Shown: in pieces, positions 37,746-49,968 of the stretch | How the letters are laid out: every line of letters starts with the position of its first letter | Position numbering within the stretch: the stretch's first letter is position 1 | NCBI GenBank assembly: GCA_029531795.1 | Contig: JAPEIS010000006.1 | Coordinates: 372,001 to 436,000, forward strand | Source: Sclerotinia nivalis | Taxonomy: Eukaryota; Ascomycota; Leotiomycetes; Helotiales; Sclerotiniaceae | Direction of reading: 5' to 3' | DNA: 64,000 nt | The notes under the pieces: generated by a model | What the model was told of the DNA's origin: nothing | The model's input: only the letters and a program-made list of their open reading frames with translations | Database searches by the model: none | Translations under genes and position numbers: made by a program

Positions 37746-37881
37746 TCCTCTTTTTCTTTTTCTTTTTCTTTTTCTTCCATTATCTTTTACACAACGCATC
37801 TTACAACCCCTCATATATAATACCAACCACCATTAACACCACTATCGCCCCCATCCGATCTAAGAAACCCTCTCCATCTAA
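36287..37881. other. Intergenic region with polypyrimidine tract
   Basis: This is the 3'-to-3' space between convergent genes. It contains G/A-rich DNA (36580-36900), many short GATA-like runs near 37030, and a 70-nt CTT/CCT tract at 37709-37778. Frames across it are low-complexity products of these tracts. Confidence 0.5.
37709..37778. repeat. Polypyrimidine CTT/TTTTTC tract
   Basis: About 70 nt consist only of C and T on the plus strand, built of CTT, CCT and CTTTTT units. Confidence 0.95.
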
Positions 37882-39551
37882 CTATTCCGGTTCTGGTGGA
37901 GGATCCATATTCTGAGTATTTTGCGATATTCCAGAATTTAATCTATCCGATTCGGGAATTGTGGCTGGATATGAAATTTCCGGGTCAGGCACTTGGATAT
38001 CGAGCTATTTGCCATACATTAATAAGGCTATCCTCTTCAACTCCCCAAATTATGAGCCAAATAGAAAGAAATTTAAAGGAAAAACTTACATTCATATATC
38101 CTGTTCTCCTCAAGCTCACAATTTTCGGAGCTGTTCCCGGTTCCTTCGCTCTTGATTCCATATCCCTATTCCATTCCTCCAACCACATTTCTACCCGATT
38201 TAACCTCGATTTTACACCCGTCCATCCTAAATCATCCCACATCCAACCCGTCACCAATCCCATCACACCATCGAAAATATTTCTCGCTCCCCAAGGATTA
38301 AATGCCGGTAGCAATTCACCATTAATTCTCTCAATCAAACCTCTAAATTCCTGTTCCGTAACACCAGCCGGATCCAGAATCTCCGGATACAAATTTGAAA
38401 ACGTAGGCGCGAGATCTCCTTCCAACATCCAATCTCGACGTATGCGTATTATGCGGGTGGTGGTGTATAAAGGTGATGAGAGTGGAACATGCGGATTCAT
38501 ATGTGGATAACATGGATGATGAGGACCCCATTCATCTGCATCATCACCTTCTCCTGGTTCTTCCCCAACTATCGATGTACCATTTGAGGATAATGCGGGG
38601 CCGATATCGCCAGGTAATGATGTATTTGAATCGTTCGCATGAGGTATTGGTGATGTTCCGGATGCATTATATGGATTGAGGGTATTGGGACCGCGCTCGA
38701 GGTCCGTCGACATGGCTGCTTTGCTGAAATCGAAAGAGATACCCGAAACAGGTGTCGGAGTAAGTTGTCTTCCTTCCGGAGCTCTTCCCGTAAGTCTTTC
38801 CAACGTCGTTGCAACTGTTATCGCAGGCTTTTCCTCCACCGCTTTCCCTTTTCCTTTATCGAGCTTTGATCCGGGAGTAGGCGTAAGAGGAGAATCACCG
38901 CTTTTTCGACTTCGCGCAAGATCAATGCTTACAGTCCTTGGCAAAGATATTCGATGTGAACTCAATGAACTTCCACTCCTATCAACCTGTAAACTTGCCT
39001 TTGTAGATGCGGAATGTCTTTGCTGTCGTTGTTCCGGTAATGTCAATAATGGATAATCACCTCCCGCACCAGCTCCCTCCCGCAAATTCGATATATCTGG
39101 ATGTTGAAGTGGTATCGCAATAACCGGCTGTCCTTGTGGTGATTGATGTCTTTTTGGAGTCTGCGGATATGCTCTTGGAGTTGAATTTGTCGGATTCCAC
39201 AATCTGGATGTACTTGGTCTTCTTGGTCTTCCTCTCACAACACTTCCCGAGCCAGCACGAGATCTGAAAGGATTTGGAAAATTGTCGATCGCACCGGTAT
39301 TCACAGCACCTGGTAAAGCGTTCCTCCAACTCCACCTCGTTGGACTACTTACTCGGACTTGTGGTTGATCAGGATTGGATAAACCCGGGGTTGGTGATGG
39401 ATATGGAGGTTGATGGCTTGGTGAAGGAATTCTCGCGTTTCCAGTCGCTGAAGGAGGGGCATTTGCTCGATTGGTGGTTTCTATGGTGGATGAAGATATG
39501 GTGGTCGGTAGACTTGATACGTGTGACGCCGTTGGGAATTTGCGGCCGGAT
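37882..39551 (-). CDS. ERF4-domain protein (Ras palmitoyltransferase subunit), 5' end unresolved
   Basis: The C-terminal half carries the Golgin A7/ERF4 domain (EGDLAPTFSNLYPEILD, then NGELLPAFNPWGARNI and VTGWMWDDLG). ERF4 pairs with the DHHC enzyme ERF2 at the ER to palmitoylate Ras. Exon 37882-38004 encodes the C terminus (ending NMDPPPEPE); it is joined by an 85-nt intron (GTAAGT/TAG) to a long exon that starts upstream of 38090. That long exon is open from an in-frame TAA near 39553 and is rich in Pro/Ser/Arg, but has no ATG, so the true start must lie on an upstream exon. The frame at 39481-39960, whose middle is an Ile/Glu run produced by ATT and TTC microsatellites, could supply it, but I found no clean junction. 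A GTG at 39304 is unlikely to be the start. Confidence 0.75.
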
Positions 39552-39633
39552 TATTGGCCGCGATTGATAAGCGTATTTCTTTCTTCTCTTCAACCTTTTC
39601 CTTTTCCTCTTCCTCTTCCTCTTCCTTTTCTTC

Positions 39634-39671
39634 TATTAATATTAATATTATTATTATTATTATTATTATTG
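39634..39671. repeat. ATT microsatellite
   Basis: About a dozen ATT/TTA units follow a TTCCTC-rich tract upstream of the ERF4-like gene. Confidence 0.9.
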
Positions 39672-41510
39672 GTGATAGATTTTTATTAAAACGACCTCGT
39701 AGTCGTATAGATATCGAAATTTTGAAATATTGACCCTTCAGTTGAAAAGATTCTCTGTCGGGAATTGAATAGAGATTTGTACTAATGCACTGTGATGCAG
39801 TCGGATAGGAGTTCTGCAGGAATTGAAGTTTTTGATTCGCTTGTTGAGTCAAATGTGATGAAATGCCTGATATTTCAGTAGTTTGAATCATTTCGTGTTG
39901 AAAGTTTTCAGAGATTGAAAGTTCATTTCTTCTGTGATTTGATTTTTTGAATATCTTCAAGGAAGTAATATATATGTATATATGAGAGAGAGAGAGAGTG
40001 TGTATGTGTGTATGTATGTGTCTGTGTGGTTCAAATCGTTTTAAAGATTTGATATAATATGAATGATAGGTATATTATAAAGAGAAAAGAAGACAGCTGA
40101 AGAGGAGGCTCGCCGCTCGGTAGGTAAGGTATAAAAGAGTCAAAATAGAACACTCTAGTTGGCTTTATGCCGTCATCAAGGAGGAATTGGGGGGTTTGGG
40201 GGAATCAGAGCACAGTAGTACAAAATCCACGGACCAAAAATTGAAGCCAAAGATATCTTGTGAGAGGAAAATAGAAAGTAAGTGGAAGTAAGGTTTAGCT
40301 CACAGACCCAAACTCAATATCAAAAAGAACGAAATCATTCATATACAAACGAGATCAATATCCAATTCAAAAGTATACCTGGTAATGAATGTATCGTATC
40401 GCGTCACTACGTAGTATTTCATCCCAAGTTGTGCATGTCAATAAATTACTTAGTTATATCATCTCATCCATAACCCTGGGTCAATAGATAAATGGTTGTT
40501 AATTGCCTCCCCTTGCCTTGGAACACATGGGACACCTAGAGCACAATACCTTGGTATTCATCAAAATCATTTTTTTTTCTATTTATCTTTAAAGATATCG
40601 AAGACCAAGCATACAGCATACGACATTACCGAAGTATATCTAAACCTGCCCTAAGTACATTGAAAAATCAGCATAGCTCAGCTCTAAGAAACTTTATAGC
40701 AATGCTCTGCAGCCACAACTTCTCAACTATTTACAAAAGCAATGGTCACCCCAGCCCGTCCAGGATTCTCAATTATTGATATTGATTGGCCATCCATAAT
40801 ATCTAATCATCCATCATAACACCCAGAAGAGCTTTGGGCATATTTTCTTCATCTATTTCATTCAATTTATCTACTTCATCTATCTCATCTACCTCATCTA
40901 CCTAATTAATCTAACCATTCATGCTAAAAGTTCGAACGTCACAGCGTACATATTACATTTCATATCTCATATTTCATGCAGGACCTAGATCTATGTGATT
41001 GTACCTCCATACTCCTTACGTACCAAGTTATATGCTACTCACACTTGTATCATAATATATATCATCACTACAAATTAAATTCCACTCTTCCATCCATTCC
41101 AAATCTCAATCCTCCTGATCTCTGATCTATAGGTAACAATCATAAAAACCCCCAACTCCCGACCCAATCCTTCGAAAATGAAATGAAAGCCTCATCCAGA
41201 AATCATCCAGCTCCTCTTTTCCCGAGAATTCAACTTTTACCCCTGAAGCTAACCGGCTAAGCCTATCACTCTAGCCTAGCGCCTCCACCACCAAAAGTCA
41301 AACTCAAACTCGAACTCCTTTTGATTTCTCTTACACGTCAATTGCATGATTTTCGGATTTTACAATTTGATTATCTCATCCATGATTCATCTTATTCATC
41401 TCACTAAGGGCTTTCAGCCTTGTCCCAATATTACAGGGATATCTCGAACTTGCTTTTAAAGGGCATCCATCATGCAGTATGACGTTAGGTCTCACACCTC
41501 CAAAGTCTCA

Positions 41511-41608
41511 CCTATAAATTATCCCCTATAAATTATCCCCTATAAATTATCCCCTACAAATTATCCCCTATAAATTATCCCCTATAAATTATCCCCTATA
41601 AATTATCT
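41511..41608. repeat. Tandem array, 15-bp unit CTATAAATTATCCCC, about 7 copies
   Basis: Seven nearly identical head-to-tail units (one has CTACAAATT) are followed at once by a GCTA tetranucleotide run of about five units. Confidence 0.95.
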
Positions 41609-42650
41609 CCCAGCTAGCTAGCTAGCTAGCAAGCTTTGCAAGCCTCGCTGAGGCTCCAATACCGATATTCGACTCCGGGCCTAGTTCATCTGATCTACTT
41701 TGTAGACTTACTCCGTAAATTCAGTTGCAACTTGGAACGATTGCAAAGTGCGACGATTTTAGAATCTAATCCCGGTACCCATGTTACAACTTATGGCATG
41801 AGATGATTTCCCGGCAAATCCGATTCTAGGCTTAAGAAAGTGTCTGTATCCATGCCGTTCTTTTTAATGTTTTTTTTTTTAGGTTCGAAAATTTTATACA
41901 CAATCTCTCGATTGATCGTATTTACAATCCAGAAAGAACTCCCCTACCTGATATTCCTCACATTCAACAATCAGTACACTCCCCATCCATTTATCATACC
42001 ATCCATCCTCGCATCATACCATTCCGTCCGTCATACCATCCATCAGTGGACCCTCCCTACTCAAGTAATTTCCTTCCAGAACAAATTTTTCGAAGGTTGT
42101 GGATCCTAGGAGATTACATTATGGACCGCTGGGGCTACTAGAATCTACAAAAATACCAGACAAGCAAGCATCTTGTGAAGAATGATATTGAGAGAGATGG
42201 GATTCTTCTTTGAATTGGAAGTTTGAATAGGAAGTTTGAATTGGAAGCCCGCCCACGCCGTAATCTTACATATTTAGAATCATTGATGATTTTGTATTTA
42301 GAAGTAGAGCTAGAGCTAGAGCTAGAATTAGAGTTCATGTCGAAAATCAGAATGAGAAGGGAGATAGGGAATAAAATAAATGAATAACATATATATATAT
42401 ATATATTCCACTCCCCAGAAAAAAGGACGAAAAAAGAAAGAAACTTCAATTAAAACTTCACTTATACAAGATACTCAGTTCTATGACGTAAAGTAACGCA
42501 TAATTACAGCAAAGAATATCTCTCCATTAATTACCAAATATCCATCGCAGCTCCTAAAAACCAGAAATCTCCAAGCACGTATTATGATATTCCGCTTTCG
42601 CGTGATGAAATAAGTATATACTATACTACTACACCTGAAAACTCCCAGGC

Positions 42651-42672
42651 CCATCCATCCATCCATCCATCC
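42651..42672. repeat. CATC microsatellite
   Basis: Five or more CATC units. Confidence 0.9.
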
Positions 42673-42941
42673 AAATCACTTGTAAGCTAAGTGAATCCCA
42701 TTCATGCCTTTCGTATCTGATAATACATGTCCCGTCCTGTCCGGTCCTGTCGTCCTGTGGTCCAGGTATCGTATGTCCCATTATCCTCACCAGGCGTAAA
42801 TATATATACAAGAAAAAGAAATTTCCACCAATTTCTAGACTAGCTGGACCCAGATATACTCCTATCGCCCATCCATCCTTCCATCCAAAAGTTAACCATT
42901 AAATAATTACCCTTTCCCTTCACCCCATCCCCACTTACCCC

Positions 42942-45900
42942 TTAAATCCCCCTCCTCGCCTCATCCTGCATCCGACTCAACATCTTCCTATGCAACTCCT
43001 CCATCCCTCCCGCATTCCCTCCCTTCCTAACCCTCTCATCCCACCTCTCCTCCCTCTCCTCCCTCTGTCTCCTCTCCACCTCCCTCCTCATCTCCTCCAC
43101 TCTCCGTTCCTGCCATAACATACTCCTCCTAATTTCCAGCGCCTCCACTTCCTTCTTCTTCTGCACTTGCGCATCATTCGCTATACTCTGCCTCCAACTC
43201 GCGAACTGTTGTTCCCTCATCATCGGATTTTGGATCCCCGATTTTCGTTTTGGTTGATGCGAATTAAAGGTTGTGTTGGGTGTGATTAGTGGTTGAGAAG
43301 TGGATTGACGGATGAGTTCCCGACGGTGGGAAAGTGGAATATCGTCGTCTTCGGGGAGCATGGGTGATGAAGTGCTGAGGCGATTACGAATTGATCCTGT
43401 TTCACTATCTATTTGAGAAGTTGAAGTAGGGGGTGGAAATTGATATTGTCCGGGAGTTGTCATGGAACGTGTTGGGGAATTCATTGTGGGAAAATAAGAT
43501 GATCGGTTGCGTAACATTGTGTCACGTTTACCCATTAAAGTATTAGAACCTCCAAACGGAGGAGAAATCAATTGAGAAGAGTGTCTTTGTGAAGTCTGAG
43601 TTTCCTTGCCAGGTGATTCGACAATGAGCTCTGGGATATTGGGATTTGGAGAATTGCGCGGTGGTCGCTGCAATGCATAACCTCCCAGTGATTGTTGTGA
43701 GGAGTTTCGTGTCGAGACATCATGTTCATGTATTGTAGCAAAAGGCGTGATATTTGATTGGGTCGAACTTGATCTCGTTAAACCTGGGGAGGCTGATTGC
43801 TGAGAAGATGAACGTGGTGCAGGAGGAGGGAGAGCGTCATGAGCTGTTTGCTGAAGTGCTTCAACATCCACAGGAACTGCCGATTCTGATTTGTGATCCT
43901 CAGGAATGTTCTCGGAGATATTCAGTTCTTCCAACTGTGGAGAGTCTGCATGGCTTAGATGTTTTGCCCACTCGTTAGTACGATATGACATGACGACCCT
44001 TGAAAGTTGGGAAGGTAATCGGTCTTTCGTGAGTGTCGCAGTCTTGGTATCAGGTGCGGATGTTACAGATGGCTCTGCCTTGAGCTTTGATTCAACAGCA
44101 TTCTCTTTAGCTTCGAAGTTTTCTCCATCCTCGCAGTCTATCGTATTAGCTGCTAAATCCTCACTTGCGGTTAAAGGGTGCTGTTGCGGCATTGAATCCT
44201 CCGAAAACGTTTGACCTCCGGGAATCTTAAGAATATCAGTAGCAACAGTAATTCCTGACTCTGGTCGAAACTCAGAATTCAGCATGATACCGGGCTTTTC
44301 ACTAGCAACTTTATTACGCTCATCTTCGGAAGTTGGCTTAGTTTGAGACAACGAAACCGTTTGTTCAGATGAATCTCCTGGTGGTTCAATTGTCGTCTCG
44401 GTCGGCGGCACCAGACTTTGCTCGTTTTGTTGACTTTCAGTTGCAGGAATTTCTGCATCCGGTATCGTTGTGTCTTGATCCACAAATGATGAGCGTACAC
44501 TTCTTGTCTCCCTATCTTCATCGTCACTGAGGTCATCCACAGTTGCTGCAACGGAACTCGCCCGGTCATCTTCATTGGCATAAGGAATCACGAAATCTTC
44601 CGTGCTAATACCTTGTTCTTTCGAATACCTTTGAGATTCCCTTTTTGATCGAGTAGAGAACTTCTTCAACAATGCAGAGCCGCCACTGGATATACGTCTT
44701 AATTTTTTGTTATCCACCGCTAGATCTTCATCCGGAGAAGTAGCAATCGAAGAGCGATTATCCTCCACTTCATCTTCTGGAATCCTGAAAGGAAGAGGCA
44801 CTACCTCCGGTGCGACTGTGATTCCTGGAGTAGAGGTTCCATTTGTAAGTTTCTGGGAAGTTCGATTTGCTAGGCGAGATTTCTCATCAATTCCAACAAC
44901 AGAAACTTCATCGCTAGCCGAACTTTTTATTGTTTGGGACGCATTAGACGCTCGACTAAGTTGACGCGATGGCACAGAATGACCACTCTCAGGTTCAACA
45001 TCTCGAGCGACGCGCACTGTAACTGCTCCATCATGTCCGTTTCGATTAGGCATAACAAGTCCTGTTCCATTCGACCGCGTAGGCGAAGACATGTCGGACA
45101 TTTCAATTTCTTTTCCATCGAGCTCCACGACGGAAGTAATTGTGCTGGCGGGACTGAGTTTTGAACTTTCCATATCACTTACTCCAGAATCTCGTGTTGA
45201 CTCATCTCCGGATTTGATTTTAATCTTATCACCGTATGTTTTCTCCCATCGTTCTTTTTCTGCGATGTTTTGGTCCTCAATTCTTTTTCCTATATTCATT
45301 TCCTCCTCTTCTAGAGCCCTTGCGTTTTCTTGTCGCTCTTCAATTCTTTGCGCACGGCGATCTTGGATCATCTTGTGTACCTTTGATTGAGACACTAGAC
45401 CGGCTAAGAATATAATAAAAATCGCAGCAATCTCGACACGAATTCTTCTTGTTACAGGGTACGTAGTCGCACCGAGAGGAAATAGGGTTTGATTCAAGTT
45501 CCAAATATAAGCCCAAAATTCTTTCAGGCCTGCTCTACTGAAACAATCGATTCCGAGAACGATAGCTGTGGATCCAGCGAATGATATGCATGCGACTAAT
45601 CCATAGGTTCTGGTGTAATGACTGAAAGATAACGAGTAAGCTGCAATACTGATTACCGCAATTAATATCGATTTTCCACTTGTTGAGGTAATTAGTCCGC
45701 CAGCCTTCATCACAAGTAGCCACATGCTGAAACAGAAACCCCCCAAAAGACATCCAAGGCCCTCGGCCATCTCTGTAAATATTAATGAGCATCCTCCAAT
45801 TATGAGCCCAGGTAGTACAACTGCAACAACATATGCTCCCTGGACGGCATTGCTAACAGGTAGATTCATGACATATAGGATTAATACCGTTATCGCAACG

Positions 45901-46460
45901 CTGACAAGGTATGCCGTCGAAAGAGAGATGTGTAGCCATCTTTTTTTGACTCCAATGAAAGTATGTAATGCGCCAGTGGCGACGAGAATGACTCCTGCAA
46001 TAGCAAACGCTGGTGTGATTTCGGGCTGGAGAGGTAACTGGCCAGGAGTTATTGAAGCTATTATCTTGTCAGCATGTTAAAACGTAGAGAAAGGTAGGTA
46101 TTTCATACAATTGAAGGCTGAATCTGTGACAGGGATAGTTGTGGCTGATCCACTTATTGAGGATGATGAGGCAGTAGAGGTCAACATTGTACTCGAAGTT
46201 GGTGTAGTCGTTGACATTGACATTGACAAAGAAGTACTTCGCGAGTGTGTGGTGGTTGAAGTTGATGTTGGGCTTTCATTGCTTTCCCGCGGACCTTTCG
46301 CGCTACTTGAGATCGACGGTGAAGTAGAACTGATCGTCGAAGATAGAGCTACGGAGTCGTCGCGCTCCTTAAGCCTAATATCCCATGGTGCAGCGAATAC
46401 CCATTGAATAGAAACCCCCAGTACCAGCAACAAGGAGCCCTTGATCTGCATTGTATACAC
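42942..46460 (-). CDS. Large 7-TM DUF4203 protein with signal peptide and disordered tail
   Basis: Two exons, 46109-46460 and 42942-46057, are joined by a 51-nt intron (GTATGA/TAG), giving 1155 residues. A signal peptide (KGSLLLVLGVSIQWVFAAP) is followed by an extracellular Ser/Thr-rich stretch of about 90 residues, probably O-glycosylated. Seven hydrophobic segments come next, beginning near AFAIAGVILVATGALHTF and ending near EIAAIFIIFLAGLVS; this is the fungal DUF4203 (TMEM198-like) domain. A charged coiled coil begins RRAQRIEERQENARALEEEE. About 700 disordered Ser/Thr/Glu-rich residues precede a basic-acidic helical end (RREVERRQREEREERWDERV). The start could be Met 1 or Met 4. It is probably in the plasma or an endomembrane, with the long tail in the cytosol. 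Its molecular role is not known. Confidence 0.85.
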
Positions 46461-49362
46461 TCTCAGAACTGGTACGGGATACCTAGCGCTGTATCATGAG
46501 ATTGAGAAAGTAGTCCTGGTAGCACAAGACACTATGACCGAAGCTGGTCTCAATGTGTATAGTGTAGTGTGTATCGTTTTGGAAACTGCATGGGTACAAT
46601 GAAAGGAAAATATCAATATTGAAATGAAGGAAACAAAATAACGGTCACAATACAAGAAGGAAACGTGTAACGAATGTTTTTGATGAGGACAAAGGGTAGT
46701 GAGGTAATAGACCCAATGGTTCATCCGGGTATAAATGATCTTCAAAGGTATATTATACGGGGTGATGTAAGGTCCGTTACAAACGAGGAAGGTAAAGGTA
46801 CTTAACTCTGACCAAGATGCTAAGTGTAGGCGCGGGGGCGTTTATGAGAGATTACGATGTCCGATGAGGAATCGCCGGGTGGGTTTGTGCATGGTTCTCA
46901 TGTGTTTTTAAGAATCAGTGTGCCTGCGATGAACGATTGATACGGACCGCGGACCGCGGTGATCTACTGCAAGGTAGGCTTTTCTTGGGTTTTGGTTAAA
47001 GCAGACCCATTAACGGATACTTTTTGTCCTGTAGCTTGACATAATCCCCGCCTTAACATCACCCTGCACTTACAGGAAGGCGTGCTGCAATACGAAAAAA
47101 TACGATGCATGAAAGTAAATAATTGGATTGTAGGGGTCACAAGCAATGCGGTTCAGTGCCACGAAAGTTGAGGTGATATTTTCAAGATGTCAAAGCCCCG
47201 TCCGAATCTTATGGAGGGGTATGAGTGGACGGTACTCGGTGATTCGGAGAAAATAGCTTGGATTTCGGCCCAAAATAAGGATTTTTCATTTCTTGCCGTA
47301 TCTAATCTGTCTATCAGAGACGCCAATCAGGAAATTTGTGATCTGAAGTAAGTTCAAAAGAGTAAAGATTCCACGTAGCGAGATTAGATTGATATCAAAT
47401 CGGACCTGTGGGGAAGATGCGAGTAGTTAGCATTGACCATGTTGCGGCTTAGTAGTGTATCAAATTTTCTTTTTAATATTAAACTTCCCTCATCCAACTA
47501 TTTTGTTGTTGTTTTTTGTTGGTTTTTTTTTGGGAAAATTCTTGCTTTTCTTGTTTTTGATCAAAATATAGTTGGCCAGATAATTGACCTCCCAAGGTTC
47601 GAAGCAAGTTGGTGGAGTTAGAAAAGGGAATATAAGCATAAGCTGTACATTGCATAAACGGTACATATTGCTTTGAAACGATTCATATAGCTTGATGGTA
47701 TTTGCTTGACGGTACATATTGCTTGACCAGCATTAGTGAATTCGTATGCCGGGAATGGTTTCGAAAGGACAAGGAAACCTGAGCAGATGGTAAGGTTAGG
47801 CTAAGGATAGGTAGTAATTCCGGGAGTTCTTTCGATATTTTCAAGGAATCTATTCTCCATAAGGAATGGCTTCAGGTACAGGAATTGTTAGACTCCCTTC
47901 ATTTTCGGTCCAATCCGTAATGTGCATCCTAATCCCGCTCGCACATTGATAGTTTTCTGGTGTTCATCCGACCTATCATACTTTGAAAAAGTCTCCGTTT
48001 CGTGTCAATAATTACTTCAACACGTCAATGTAACGCGCTGCTCAAAGAATAATAAGGGATCCAATCTGAACCAATTTCGAAAGAAAACCCAATTCAAATT
48101 TGTGATACACAAGATTTTCAACCCCCTTTGTCGTGTTTCATGATGTGGCGGGGCTGTGAACTTTGAAGCAGTATCTCATGCGAAGTGATTCTGATGAAGC
48201 ATGCAATCCATACCACGATTTCAATTTCTGCAGATTAAAAAGTCTGGAGTACATCAAACAGTGTTACAGGAACGACCGTCTAGAAAGACTTCAACCAAGA
48301 TGATGGTGATAATACAGAGCATTGTAAGTAACACCGTCTCGGGTAGATAATGTTGGTACTCTTGAATTGTCGAATTGACCGCCGCGTACACCGGTCTCTT
48401 TACTTAGTAGTCTGTGGTAGCTGAGACCAGCATGTAAAGCATTAAAAGAGGTGGTTGAACTGAAATTCTCTTGGGTGAAGAGATGCACATATGATGCTCG
48501 TATCCGTGATGACAAGAAGTCATAATTATTTGGGGATCCGCTGGCATGATCTTGAACCTTTCGTGTTCGAACTTTGAAAGGATTGGTGATCATGAGATAT
48601 CGCAATAAGGCCAAAAGTTGCATTTAATCGGCGACCTCCAAAATACCAAGATTCCAAGATATCATTTCCTGCGAGCTGCATTCAAACATACCTCGTTCAG
48701 GCGTCAATCAATAAATAGTTGCGTGCGTTCGATTGCGCATGTAAAGACGCAGCATTCCCAATGATATCAATGTTGCTTTATCTTGAATGTTGTGGTTTTT
48801 AGTCGGAATATCTAGTAAGTAAATGATTTCTCGAAATGGTTCAATTGCAGAAATATGAAGTCCCCCTCGAAATATCATATCACGCCGCATCGCAATAGAG
48901 TGGAATCAATGGTACTTATTCAATGCTGTGTTTTGATTTCGGGATCTCTATCTGGTAAATAAGTGATGAGTCTTCCCCAGGATTTTCGCAGCACTTCCCA
49001 ATGGAATAAATGTTGCCTTATATCAATGTAGTGTTTTGCAGTCGGAATTTATACCTGGTAAATAATAAGTGATCTCGAAGGTACTAGGTATGTTGAAGTC
49101 TCCGCCAGATTTCAGTCCTCATTGTCTCAGTCGGTAAAATCCCAGTGGTATGGGCCTTTGGCCTTTTCATCACTTGCTTGGAGATAATTTGCCTCAGGCA
49201 CCACAAACTCAATACCTTCTCAAATTTTATGCCCGCCAAACGCGAAATCGCAAAAGAGGAAAAGAGGAAAAAAAAATTCATATCAACCAAACTCACGCTC
49301 ATTACAATTCCACATCTTCGCATAAACCAATTCAAATTATCTACTCCTCCAGAATCGCAATT
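46461..49362. other. Gene-free region of 2.9 kb
   Basis: This head-to-head space between the DUF4203 gene and the mtSSB gene should contain both promoters. A double CCGCGG motif lies at about 46945-46961. A 55-codon ATG frame at 47187-47354 has no support. Three diverged repeat copies occupy 48748-49079, directly before the mtSSB 5' region. Confidence 0.5.
48748..49079. repeat. Three diverged direct repeats of about 90 bp
   Basis: Copies at about 48748-48836, 48891-48968 and 48987-49079 share, in order, CGCARYA, a CCCAATG/TGGAATCAATG block, a TCAATG-TGTTTT block, AGTCGGAAT or TTTCGGGAT, and TGGTAAATAAGTGAT or a variant, ending near CTCGAA. They differ by many substitutions and small indels. 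Confidence 0.65.
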
Positions 49363-49968
49363 ATGTTCGCTCTCCGTCGCAACATTCCCTCTGCCCTCTC
49401 GCGCAACTTCTCCACCAGCGCTCGCAACAACACTTTCGCCAAACTTACCATCGTTGGTCGTCTTGCCGATAAGCCTGAAATAACTGCCACAAGCCAAGGA
49501 CAAGAGATTATGAAATATGTCGTTGGTACGAGCAGTGGCAAAGGAGAGAACCAGAAGACAAGTTGGTTTCGAGTAGTGAGCTTTATGCCAGAGGGACCAC
49601 AAAGAGATTTTATCTCAAGTTTGGACAAAGGGTAGGTTTTGTTCTTTGCGAGAAGGAATTGATGGGGTGCGGACCTTTTTAGGAATGTTTCCATTTAGCA
49701 TATTCGAGCCTCGAGATTCAAATGAGGGATTCTGACAGTACTTCTGCTGATATACGTTTAGAACCTTGGTGTATGTAGAGGCAGACGCACAAATGAACGT
49801 CTATCAAGATGCTGAAGGAAAGAACAAAAGTGCTCTGAGCGCCGTTCAACGTATATACGCCCTTCCCATCATCATTACATTACCCATCACAAATCACCAG
49901 CTGACCCACATCAAACAGAGAAAATCGACGTCCTCCAATACAAGAGACCCCAAGAAGCGACCGAATAA
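49363..49968 (+). CDS. Mitochondrial single-stranded DNA-binding protein (Rim1-like)
   Basis: Three exons, 49363-49631, 49762-49850 and 49919-49968, give 135 residues, the size of yeast Rim1. The first 22 residues are rich in Arg, Ser and Ala with no acidic residue, a typical mitochondrial presequence ending near NFSTSAR. The OB-fold then follows with SSB hallmarks: FAKLTIVGRLADKPE, TSWFRVVSF and TLVYVEADAQMNVYQD. It would coat single-stranded mitochondrial DNA during replication. The frame is open upstream of 49363, but the ATG there is the one that gives a proper presequence. The last exon encodes only 16 residues (ending KRPQEATE). Assignment is strong. Confidence 0.9.

Larger units (their letters stand above)
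39552..42941. other. Gene-free region of about 3.4 kb
   Basis: It may hold the missing first exon and promoter of the ERF4-like gene at its left end. GA and GTATGT runs occur at about 39983-40030, CATCTA/CTTCAT-type runs at 40850-40905, and a 15-bp tandem array at 41511-41608 followed by GCTA units. GAGCTA repeats lie near 42310 and a CATC run at 42651-42672. No coding exon was recognised. Confidence 0.5.

Noticed and set aside
47187..47354. 55-codon ATG frame with balanced composition
   Set aside because: Too short to judge, no known motif, no splice signals linking it to another exon.
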